From: Planctomycetota bacterium | GTDB taxonomy: Bacteria; Planctomycetota; Uabimicrobiia; Uabimicrobiales; JABWCH01 | Length of the DNA stretch: 64,000 nucleotides | Direction: 5' to 3' | Assembly: GCA_017993505.1 (NCBI GenBank) | Contig: JAGOMP010000006.1 | Location: 33,378-97,377 of the forward strand | Part shown: positions 45,037-53,343 of the stretch, piece after piece | Position numbering within the stretch: the first letter of the stretch is position 1 | Layout: the number at the start of each line of letters is the position of its first letter | Made by a program: the position numbers and the translations under genes | Notes under the pieces: generated by a model | Databases searched by the model: none | What the model was told of the DNA's origin: nothing | What the model saw: only the letters and a program-made list of their open reading frames with translations

Positions 45037-47661
45037 TTATTTTGTTTTTGCCACAGTATCAAGATAAGGACGAAAATAATCTTCTTTCCAATCATATATA
45101 ACCCGAAAACCTAAACAACGATCTGCATATCCTGGTGCATCACCAATACGATAGGAAGAACGACACCAAAAAGCATCATAGCTGAAACTTCCCCCTCGAT
45201 TGACAATGTCTTCTCGTTTTTCATATTTTTCTTTATTGTTTGTAGAAATGTTTTTCTTATTTTTTGAAAGTACTTTGTATGGCTGTTCTGTTCGTTTTTC
45301 ATTATAATTATCTTCGTATTCGTCGAGACACCATTCCCAAACATTGCCATGCATGTCATATAAACCATATGCATTTGGTTTCTTTGTTTTAATAGGTGCT
45401 AAATTTTCTTCTTTCCATTCTTTAGCAAAAACTGCATATTCATTCAATTCTTTAGGATTGTTTCCAAAACAAAAATCATCAGAACTGCCGCCTCGACAAG
45501 CATATTCCCATTGTGCTTCTGAAGGAAGTGTATAATTTTCTGCTTGTTTGCAAAATTTTTTGCAATCTTCCCACGTAACATCATGAACTGGTTTATTCGC
45601 ACCTATAAACGAAGATGGATTATAATTCATAACATCTTCCCATTGTTGTTGTGTAATTTCGTGTTTAGAAATAACAAAAGGCTGAATCTCCACTTCATGA
45701 ACAGGCTTTTCATTTTCTTTTTGTTCGCTTCCTAAAAAAAATGTTCCACCTGGAATTAATGCAAATTCAACGCCTGTTCCCTTGTCATAAAATTCTGCAA
45801 TCGTAAATGTTTTATTATTGCAAGTATATTTTTTCTTCCCTAAATATTCTAAACGTTCTGAAGTATTTTTTGCTCGGTATATAGCTTTTTTTGTATATCT
45901 TAGATAATGTATGCTCCATCGTGTACAAAAAAATATAACTACAAGAATACAAAATAAAATCCATATTTTAATAAATTTTCTTTGATTTTTTTGTTGTTGC
46001 ATTTGTGCATGATAGTATAGTTTATGAATTTCTCGATCTTCTGGTGTATATTTTAAAGTTCGTTCTAAAGTTCGTATAAGTTTTCCCCATTTTTGATTGT
46101 CTCTCTGTTCTATAGCTAATTCATGTAGATGATATAATTCTGCTTGTAAAGGTGCGATAGTTTTTTGTATTGTTTTTGTTTCTTCGTTATCAGGATCTAT
46201 TTTAAAAATAATTTTAATAAGTTTATCTACTTTTTTCCATTTCCTTTGTTCAATGCAATCTTGCAATTGTTGCACTAGTGCTTTGATTTGTAGTTGTTTA
46301 AATTGATTTTTTATTTCAATGCTTTGTTTTTTTGTTTCTATAAAGTTTCCTTGATCATAATTTTTCTTTATAGTATCAATAGCTTCTAAAATATGATTAT
46401 ATTCTTGAGGATAATATTGAACAACTGGAATTTTATCTGCTTGTTTTTTTTGGCGCTCTAATTTAGGGAGGTATATTTGTTTTATTTTTCTACGAAGAGG
46501 ACTATTTTCTTTTATCCATTGAATTTCTTGCAATGCTTTTTGGAAATGTTCTTGAGCATATGAAAAAGATTGTCGCTCTAAAGCGTCTTTTCCTGTAGTA
46601 TAATTAATTTCAATTTCATCAATATGTTGCCCAAAAGTTTGTTCTCTATTTATTTTACTATCTTGTATTTTCTGTAATTCATATTCAATTCTTTGTTGTA
46701 AAAGAAAAAGTTCTTCTGGGTTGATAACTTTCATGGTAGAATGTTTATCTATAGAATGATCTGTAGATATATTGGTAACATAATCTGTTATGTACGATTC
46801 TTTAATAGCTTGCAATGCTTGCACTGCACTTACGGGTCGTTCTTGTTTTTCTTTAGCAAGTAATGTTTGTAGTACTTGCCATTGTATTGGATTTAAATAT
46901 TCTGGTGTTTCTGGTTCATAATTACAAATCAATTCCATATAATGTTTTAAATTATTGCCTTGAAAAGGATGAACGCCTTCTATCATTTCATAGAAAATAA
47001 CACCTAGACTCCAAATATCTGTTTGCCCATTGATACGATGACCTTTACATTGTTCTGGCGACATATATGGAATAGTACCTTGGATATTATCTGCATTTCC
47101 TGTCAGACGGCTTAATGTCATTCGAATTTCTGTAGCAAGGTCAAAATCTGTTAAATATACTTGCTTATCTTGTGCAATGATGATATTTTCTGGTTTAACG
47201 TCTCTGTGAACAATATGATTTTCATGAGCATAATCTAATGCCAGTGCCATCGGTTCTAATATAGCTAATGTTTCTTCTAATGTAAAACGATGGTCTGGTT
47301 TGTCATGGATGATTTTGCGTAAATTATGTCCATCAATATAATCCATTACAATATAATATGTTTGTGTTTGTTTATCGATACCTATATCTCGATATTGAAC
47401 AATATTTTTATGAGTAAGTTTTTCTACGATTAAGTTATATTTATCCTGCAAAGTTTGTAAAGCAATTGGGTCAGAAGTCAATTCACTAGTATATACTTTA
47501 ATGGCAACATATTTATTGCTTCCAGTATGCAAAGCTCGAAAAACTTTTGCTTGTCCACCCACTCCTAATATATCTTGCACGAGTTCGTAATGTGTACCAT
47601 AATGCACACGTTTTATTTCTGCTTTTTCTGATTTAGGAGGATCGCCTGTAGTAGTGATCAT
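45037..47661 (-). CDS. Ser/Thr kinase fused to SUMF1/FGE-like domain
   Basis: 874 residues. Kinase 24-290: VGGQAKVFRA loop, Lys 55 (VAIKVY), HRDVKPEN at 152-159, DFD at 172-174 for DFG, MSPEQ as APE. A helical region (about 310-550, TPR-like in part) is followed by a membrane segment near 564-582 and an outer SUMF1 domain (about 630-865: FALIPGGTFFLGSEQ, FVISKHEITQQQWEDVM, TLPSEAQWEYACRGG, DMHGNVWEWCLDEY, VNRGGSFSYDAFWCRSSYRI). Kinase inside and SUMF1 outside suggests a receptor-like kinase. AAGGAAG lies 6 bases before the ATG. Repeated AATATTATTTTGCAAAAA words lie just downstream (44958 and 45017). Confidence 0.93.
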   Translation of the reverse strand: MITTTGDPPKSEKAEIKRVHYGTHYELVQDILGVGGQAKVFRALHTGSNKYVAIKVYTSELTSDPIALQTLQDKYNLIVEKLTHKNIVQYRDIGIDKQTQTYYIVMDYIDGHNLRKIIHDKPDHRFTLEETLAILEPMALALDYAHENHIVHRDVKPENIIIAQDKQVYLTDFDLATEIRMTLSRLTGNADNIQGTIPYMSPEQCKGHRINGQTDIWSLGVIFYEMIEGVHPFQGNNLKHYMELICNYEPETPEYLNPIQWQVLQTLLAKEKQERPVSAVQALQAIKESYITDYVTNISTDHSIDKHSTMKVINPEELFLLQQRIEYELQKIQDSKINREQTFGQHIDEIEINYTTGKDALERQSFSYAQEHFQKALQEIQWIKENSPLRRKIKQIYLPKLERQKKQADKIPVVQYYPQEYNHILEAIDTIKKNYDQGNFIETKKQSIEIKNQFKQLQIKALVQQLQDCIEQRKWKKVDKLIKIIFKIDPDNEETKTIQKTIAPLQAELYHLHELAIEQRDNQKWGKLIRTLERTLKYTPEDREIHKLYYHAQMQQQKNQRKFIKIWILFCILVVIFFCTRWSIHYLRYTKKAIYRAKNTSERLEYLGKKKYTCNNKTFTIAEFYDKGTGVEFALIPGGTFFLGSEQKENEKPVHEVEIQPFVISKHEITQQQWEDVMNYNPSSFIGANKPVHDVTWEDCKKFCKQAENYTLPSEAQWEYACRGGSSDDFCFGNNPKELNEYAVFAKEWKEENLAPIKTKKPNAYGLYDMHGNVWEWCLDEYEDNYNEKRTEQPYKVLSKNKKNISTNNKEKYEKREDIVNRGGSFSYDAFWCRSSYRIGDAPGYADRCLGFRVIYDWKEDYFRPYLDTVAKTK

Positions 47662-47988
47662 AAGAACTTCCTTTCAGTATATATAGAAAAAAGAAAGTTG
47701 ATTACCATAAAAATTTATATTCATGATTTCTTGCTTTTAGAATGAAAATATAAAAATGAAAATGATTTTTTTATTGAATTTATAATAACAAAATGTTACT
47801 TTTCGAAACAGAGTTTTTTTGAAAAAAATAGAAAAATTATAAAAAAAACATTATTCCTTTATATTTTCTTATAAAAAAAATAAAATAGAAAATTTAACTT
47901 TTTTTTGGAATAAAATTTGCTTATAATTTAAAGAAAAAACAATTTTATTGTCCAATGAAAACCATTGGATACAGAGGAGAATTTATTC
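47662..47988. other. Divergent intergenic region, kinase-SUMF1 and ileS
   Basis: AT-rich, no gene. TATAAT at 47922-47927 is the best -10 for ileS, without a good -35. A hairpin TCCAATG-AAAAC-CATTGGA (47951-47969) stands just before the ileS ribosome site and may affect its translation. No T-box motif (AGGGTGG) is present. Confidence 0.5.
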
Positions 47989-50900
47989 GTGTTAAAAGAC
48001 GTAGAACAAATGCCTGATTTTCCAACATTGGAAAAAGGAATCATGCAATTTTGGGAAAACACACAAGCTTTTCAAAAATTAGTCAAAAAAAATAAAAATA
48101 ATAAAAAGTGGAGTTTTTTTGACGGTCCAATCACTGCAAATAATCCCATGGGTGTCCACCATGCTTGGGGCAGAACATACAAAGATATATTCATTCGACA
48201 TAGAGCTATGCAAGGTTTTGACCAACGATATCAAAATGGATTTGATTGCCAAGGTCTTTGGGTAGAAGTTGTAGTAGAAAAAGAATTGAACTTAAACTCT
48301 AAGTCAGAAATTACAGAATATGGTTTAGATAATTTTTCTCGAAAATGTCGAGAAAGAGTGGAAAAATATTCTCAAATTCAAAGTGATCAATCAAAACGTC
48401 TTGGACAATGGATGGATTGGGACAATTCTTATTATACAATGAGTGATACCAATATTGAAACAATTTGGCATTTTTTAAAAGTTTGCCATGAAAAAGGATG
48501 GCTCTATCAAGGTCATCGTTGTATGCCTTGGTGTACTCGTTGTGGCACTTCCCTTTCACAACATGAACTTCATGATTCTTATAAAGACATGACGCACCGT
48601 TCTGTTACATTCCATTTACCTTTTGTCGAACGCCCTGGTGAATACATTATGGTTTGGACCACAACACCTTGGACTCTTGCTGCTAATACTGCAGTTGCTG
48701 TTCATCCTGAACTCAATTATACAAAAATTGAATGGCAAGGCAAGATTATTTATTTGTCAGAAGGCACTTTAGGACGCTTGAAAAAAGGCTATAAAGTTCT
48801 CGGAACTGTCAAAGGAAAAGAACTTGTAGGACTTCATTATACAGGTCCAGTAAATATCCCAGCTCGTCAAAATATCGAGTTAAAAGTGGTTCCTTGGGAA
48901 GCTGTTGGTGAAGAAGAAGGTACTGGTGTTGTTCACATTGCTCCTGGCTGTGGTGCAGAAGACTATGAATTGTCTAAAATAGAAAATTTAGAATGCATCA
49001 TTCCTATTGATGAATCTGGTTATTACACTTCAGAAAAGTTTGATTTCCTTTATAAAAAACATGTAGACAAAGTTGCAGACCTTGTTTTTGAACATCTCAA
49101 AGAGAATGATTATCTCTATGATATTGAAGAATATGAACATAGATACCCTGTTTGTTGGCGTTGTCAAAAAGAACTTGTTTTCCGATTAGTAGACGAATGG
49201 TTCATTCGTTGCGATGAAATACGGGAACCTATGAAACGAGCTGCAGCAGAAGTAGAATGGACACCAGAGTACGCAGGAATGCATATGCAAAATTGGCTGG
49301 ACAATATGGGAGACTGGTGTATTTCACGACGTAGGTTTTGGGGTTTGCCTTTGCCTTTATATTTTTGTTCAAAATGTAACAAATGGACTATCATTGGTAG
49401 CAAAAAAGAATTGATGGAAGCTGCTACTTCTGGAATAGAACAATTAAAAGAACTACATCGTCCTTGGATCGACAATGTCAAAGTTCGATGCCAACATTGT
49501 GGCAAAAAAGATTTGCAAAGAGTAGTGGAAGTCGGTGATTGTTGGCTTGATGCTGGTATTATTCCTTTCTCTACCTTAGACTATCTCAACGACGATAAAT
49601 CGTATTGGGAATCTTGGTATCCTTGCGAATTCATTACAGAAATGATCGAGCAAGTCCGCCTTTGGTTCTATTCTCTACTTTTTATGAGCGTTACATTAGA
49701 AGGACGAGCACCTTACAAACGAGTTCTTACATATTCTGCAGTTGTAGACGAAAATGGCAATTATTTTTCTAAAACACTAGGAAATGCAATTCCTTTTGAC
49801 ATAGCAGCGGAAAAGATGGGGGCAGACGTCATGCGTTGGATGTATGCAGGACAAAATATTCGAACAAATCTACGTTTTGGCTATAAAGTAGCAGAAGAAG
49901 TTCGTAGAAAACTGATCAATTTTTGGAATGTGTACAAATTTTTTGTTACATATGCACGTTTAGACAATGCAGATCTACATAAAAAAATCAACCGTGAACA
50001 ACTTCCTGACATGGATAAATGGTTATTGGCAAGATGGCATTCCTGTTTAACCATCATCCAAGAAAAAATGGAAAATTACGATTCTGCTAGCGTCACAAAA
50101 GAAGTGGAAAATTTTTGGAATGACTTATCCAATTGGTATTTACGACGCAGTCGTCGTAGATTTTGGAAAAGCGAAAACGACCAAGATAAAGATTGTGCAT
50201 ACTACACCTTATATACAACACTCACTCAACTTTGTTATGCACTTGCACCTATTATCCCCTTCTGTACAGAATATATATATCAAAATTTAGTGAGAAATGT
50301 CAATGAAGATGCACCAGAAAGCATTCATCACAATGACTATCCTGTAGCAGATGCAAGTTACATTGACAATGAACTCATTGAAGATATGGCAACAGCCATG
50401 AGTATATGTACATTAGGACATAGTACACGAGACGAAGCAAAAATAAAAGTTCGCCAACCTCTACAACGAATTCTTATCCAAACGAACGATGAAAAAATCA
50501 AACGAGGCGTTCTACGATTCCAAGATATTATCCAAGATGAACTCAATATCAAAGACATTGAATTTATCCAAGATTCTGAAGAATTCTATACTTATGACAT
50601 CAAACCTAATTTAAAACTTTTAGGTAAAAAAATGGGTGCTAAGATCAATGCACTCAAAGTTGCCTTATCAACCGCTAATGTAAAAGCCATTGGAAAAGCA
50701 GTAGAAAATAAAGAATCTTTCCAAATAGACGTAGAAGGTGAAACCCTTACATTGCAACATGATGAAGTTCTTTGTGCGAAAAAAATGTCGGAAACATACT
50801 ATCTTGCACAAGACAAAGAACTTGCTGTTGTTTTGGACATTACGATCACAGAAGAATTGCAAGTCGAAGGTGCTATGCGAGATATTGTTCGACAACTCCA

Positions 50901-51120
50901 AAATATGCGAAAAGAAGCTGATTTTCAAGTATCAGACAACATCAAAGTTCGATATACAACAGAGGACTCTCTCTTACAAAAAGCACTCCATACCCACAAA
51001 GATTACATCTGTCAAGAAACATTATGTAAAGAACTTCTTTCAGAAACACCCAAGGGAGATTTAGTGAAAGAATTAACTATTAGCAATAGAAACATCGTAT
51101 TTGCAGTAGAAAAAATATAA
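47989..51120 (+). CDS. ileS: Isoleucyl-tRNA synthetase, type 2-like with GXHH motif
   Basis: About 1043 residues. It charges tRNA-Ile with isoleucine. The class I signature aligned with HxGH reads GVHH (residues 55-58, within NPMGVHHAWGRTYKD). The second signature, KMSKS, is YFSKT at 592-596. Editing domain (MVWTTTPWTLAANTAVAV, GTGVVHIAPGCGAEDY), WCISRRRFWGLPLP and two CxxC pairs (CxxCG near 180, CSKCN/CQHCG) are seen. Start is taken as GTG 47989, with GAGGAG 9 bases upstream; a TTG at 47965 lies inside a hairpin. The long C-terminal part fits type 2 enzymes. Confidence 0.93.
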   Translation: MLKDVEQMPDFPTLEKGIMQFWENTQAFQKLVKKNKNNKKWSFFDGPITANNPMGVHHAWGRTYKDIFIRHRAMQGFDQRYQNGFDCQGLWVEVVVEKELNLNSKSEITEYGLDNFSRKCRERVEKYSQIQSDQSKRLGQWMDWDNSYYTMSDTNIETIWHFLKVCHEKGWLYQGHRCMPWCTRCGTSLSQHELHDSYKDMTHRSVTFHLPFVERPGEYIMVWTTTPWTLAANTAVAVHPELNYTKIEWQGKIIYLSEGTLGRLKKGYKVLGTVKGKELVGLHYTGPVNIPARQNIELKVVPWEAVGEEEGTGVVHIAPGCGAEDYELSKIENLECIIPIDESGYYTSEKFDFLYKKHVDKVADLVFEHLKENDYLYDIEEYEHRYPVCWRCQKELVFRLVDEWFIRCDEIREPMKRAAAEVEWTPEYAGMHMQNWLDNMGDWCISRRRFWGLPLPLYFCSKCNKWTIIGSKKELMEAATSGIEQLKELHRPWIDNVKVRCQHCGKKDLQRVVEVGDCWLDAGIIPFSTLDYLNDDKSYWESWYPCEFITEMIEQVRLWFYSLLFMSVTLEGRAPYKRVLTYSAVVDENGNYFSKTLGNAIPFDIAAEKMGADVMRWMYAGQNIRTNLRFGYKVAEEVRRKLINFWNVYKFFVTYARLDNADLHKKINREQLPDMDKWLLARWHSCLTIIQEKMENYDSASVTKEVENFWNDLSNWYLRRSRRRFWKSENDQDKDCAYYTLYTTLTQLCYALAPIIPFCTEYIYQNLVRNVNEDAPESIHHNDYPVADASYIDNELIEDMATAMSICTLGHSTRDEAKIKVRQPLQRILIQTNDEKIKRGVLRFQDIIQDELNIKDIEFIQDSEEFYTYDIKPNLKLLGKKMGAKINALKVALSTANVKAIGKAVENKESFQIDVEGETLTLQHDEVLCAKKMSETYYLAQDKELAVVLDITITEELQVEGAMRDIVRQLQNMRKEADFQVSDNIKVRYTTEDSLLQKALHTHKDYICQETLCKELLSETPKGDLVKELTISNRNIVFAVEKI

Positions 51121-51140
51121 TTTCAAACTATTTATAGACT

Positions 51141-51199
51141 CAAATTATACTATCTATAAATTTTCTTTCATTCGTTCATTTATAAATAGTATAATTTGA
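51141..51199. terminator. Long inverted repeat after ileS
   Basis: CAAATTATACTATcTATAAA pairs with TTTATAaATAGTATAATTTG around an 18-base loop; no clear T-run, so termination is likely but not certain. Imperfect direct repeats (TTTAACAAAACATATTTC and TTTATTAAACATATTTC) follow at 51238 and 51300. Confidence 0.6.
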
Positions 51200-51356
51200 T
51201 ACAGAAATAACTGCATCTTTTAAAAATATCTCGTAATGTTTAACAAAACATATTTCGTGATTTCGTAAAATCTAAAAAAATATTTATTTATGTCTGATAT
51301 GTTTTATTAAACATATTTCTTACTTTCATAAAAATCTTTGACAGAAAGGAAACAAC

Positions 51357-52247
51357 ATGAGAATATTTATAGTATTCCTCGCAGTATGTTGTGTATTTAC
51401 TTGTGCAGATTTCAAATTGATGATGAAACCTGAAAAACCTATTTATACTGCAGATGAAACTATTGTTTTAAATATATCTTATCAAGAAGAAGAAATGGAA
51501 GACCAAGTTTGGGATACCTATTTATTCTTTATGGATAATACAAGAATTGCCAGATATATTATTATTGATGAGATGAATTCTTTAGACCCAAAACCATTAG
51601 GCATGTTGCCAGAAACAATTGAATTAAAAACAAAATTTTGGAGAGGCAATGCAGATATCCGTCTATTCCTTTGTTTATGCAAAGAAGGTACTGAGAAAAT
51701 TTTTGCAACTGCATCCACAAAAGTAACGATTGTAGGTAAATCTTGTCCTTCAGAAGACGCAGACCATTGTCTAAAACGTCCCTTACCAATGGCACCACAA
51801 CTTCTTGTTGTTCAAGAATTTGCAGAACCAACAGAAGGCATAGAAAGAGCCTACACAGATTATAAACAATTTGATTCTCGTTGGAAAAATGAAATTTTAA
51901 GCAAAGGACCTCACACCATTGGAAAAATAGGTTGTGCTATGTCTTCTGCTGCAAATATTATTCGATGGACACCATCTGCATTAAACAAAAAACTAAAAAG
52001 CAATGGTGGATATTCTGGTAACCTCATTATCTGGGGAAAAGTACCTGGAATTAGTTTTGTAAAATTTGATACTATTAAAGACGGATTATTCAAAAATTAT
52101 CATGTTATCGCCAACTTAGGTGGTCATTTTGTACTACTCACAGGAGTTAAAAGCTCTGGCCAATACTATTCTCATGACCCTGGGAAATCTCGTAACCCCG
52201 TTTATTCTAAGAGTCAAATTAAAAAAGTAGTTCTTTATAAAAAATAA
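51357..52247 (+). CDS. Exported protein with C39-like papain-fold peptidase domain, copy 1
   Basis: 296 residues. Signal peptide MRIFIVFLAVCCVFTCA. Residues 20-130 form a beta-sandwich-like domain (MKPEKPIYTADETIVLNISY) reminiscent of carrier or A2M/Ig-like folds. From about 168 the segment YKQFDSRWKNEIL opens a Peptidase_C39_2-like domain, with candidate catalytic Cys 193 (GKIGCAMSSAANI), His 257 (LGGHFVLLTG) and Asp in SHDPGKS. Processing or amidase-type activity is possible. AAAGGA precedes the ATG. It is tandem with a paralogue 42 bp on. Confidence 0.82.
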   Translation: MRIFIVFLAVCCVFTCADFKLMMKPEKPIYTADETIVLNISYQEEEMEDQVWDTYLFFMDNTRIARYIIIDEMNSLDPKPLGMLPETIELKTKFWRGNADIRLFLCLCKEGTEKIFATASTKVTIVGKSCPSEDADHCLKRPLPMAPQLLVVQEFAEPTEGIERAYTDYKQFDSRWKNEILSKGPHTIGKIGCAMSSAANIIRWTPSALNKKLKSNGGYSGNLIIWGKVPGISFVKFDTIKDGLFKNYHVIANLGGHFVLLTGVKSSGQYYSHDPGKSRNPVYSKSQIKKVVLYKK

Positions 52248-52289
52248 ACATTTTTTGAGATAAAAAAATTTTATGGGAAGGGAGATTTT

Positions 52290-53189
52290 ATGAGAATATT
52301 TATAGTATTTCTAACAGTATGTTGCGTATTTGCTTGTGCAGATTTCAAACTGATGATAAAACCTGAAAAACCTGTTTATAAAGCAGATGAAACTATTGTT
52401 TTAAACATTTCTTATGAAGAAGAAGAGGTCAATCAAGTTTGGGATACCTACCTATTCTTTATGGACCAAACAAAGATTGCCAGATATATTATTATTGATG
52501 GAAATAATTCTTTAGAAGCCAAACCATTAGGCATGCTACCAAAAACCATTGAATTGAAACCAAAATATTGGCTAGGTACTTCTAATCTACGATTATTTCT
52601 CTGCTTATGCAAAGAAGGTACACAAAAAATTTTCGCAACAGCAACAGCACGACTCACTATTATAGGAAAACCTCATGGTCATTCTCACGAAGAAGCTTTA
52701 GGAGATTTCCCTAGCAATCATCCATTACCAGTTGCACCACAACTCTTACTTGTACAAGAAATTGCTGCTGAAGGTGAATGTGAAGCTAGAGGCTACACAG
52801 ATTACAAACAATTTGATTCTCGTTGGAAAAATGAAATTTTAAGTGCAGGTCCTTATACTATTGGACAAATTGGTTGTGCTATGTCTTGTGCAGCCAATAT
52901 TATCAACTGGACACCATCAGCCTTAAACCAAACACTAAAAAGCAATGGTGGATATTCTGGAAACCTCATTATTTGGGGAAAAGTACCTGGAATTAGTTTT
53001 GTTCGATTTGATTCTATCCGAGATAGCCTATTCAATGAATTTCATGTTATTGCTAACTTAGGCGGTCACTTTGTTCTACTCACAGGCATCAAAAGCTCTG
53101 GCAACTATTATTCTCACGATCCTGGCAGATCATCTAATCCAGTTTATTCTACCAGTCAAATTCAAAGCGTAGTTCTTTATAGAAAATAA
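52290..53189 (+). CDS. Exported protein with C39-like papain-fold peptidase domain, copy 2
   Basis: 299 residues, colinear with the gene before it and very similar in both domains; the main differences are in the linker (residues of about 128-165, with a His-rich HGHSHEE) and in charged surface positions. The Cys (GQIGCAMSCAANI), His (LGGHFVLLTG) and Asp (SHDPGRS) are all kept, so both copies should work. GGGAG lies before the ATG. The pair arose by tandem duplication. Confidence 0.82.
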   Translation: MRIFIVFLTVCCVFACADFKLMIKPEKPVYKADETIVLNISYEEEEVNQVWDTYLFFMDQTKIARYIIIDGNNSLEAKPLGMLPKTIELKPKYWLGTSNLRLFLCLCKEGTQKIFATATARLTIIGKPHGHSHEEALGDFPSNHPLPVAPQLLLVQEIAAEGECEARGYTDYKQFDSRWKNEILSAGPYTIGQIGCAMSCAANIINWTPSALNQTLKSNGGYSGNLIIWGKVPGISFVRFDSIRDSLFNEFHVIANLGGHFVLLTGIKSSGNYYSHDPGRSSNPVYSTSQIQSVVLYRK

Positions 53190-53193
53190 GTTT

Positions 53194-53328
53194 AATAAAT
53201 TACAATGAAATTTAAAAGAACAACAAAACTATTAAAATTGTTGTTCTTTTTAGAATAAATTTGATAAATAAATTACAATGAAATTTAAAAGAACAACAAA
53301 ACTATTAAAATTTTGTTGTTCTTTTTTT
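53194..53328 (+). terminator. Two tandem copies of a terminator before parC
   Basis: AAAAGAACAACAA-loop-TTGTTGTTCTTTTT occurs at 53214-53251 and again, slightly longer, at 53287-53328, with the same flanking AATAAATTACAATGAAATTT; offset 73 bp. The second copy is only 16 bp before parC. An ATG within the duplicated unit (53278) makes a false extension of the parC frame. Confidence 0.9.
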
Positions 53329-53343
53329 CATGTAGGAAAATAT

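Noticed and set aside
47951..47988. T-box leader for ileS
   Set aside because: The conserved T-box AGGGTGG motif and long leader are missing; only a small hairpin is present.
53278..53343. N-terminal extension of ParC
   Set aside because: It is translated terminator sequence that also occurs, untranslated, in the neighbouring copy; a good ribosome site precedes 53344.
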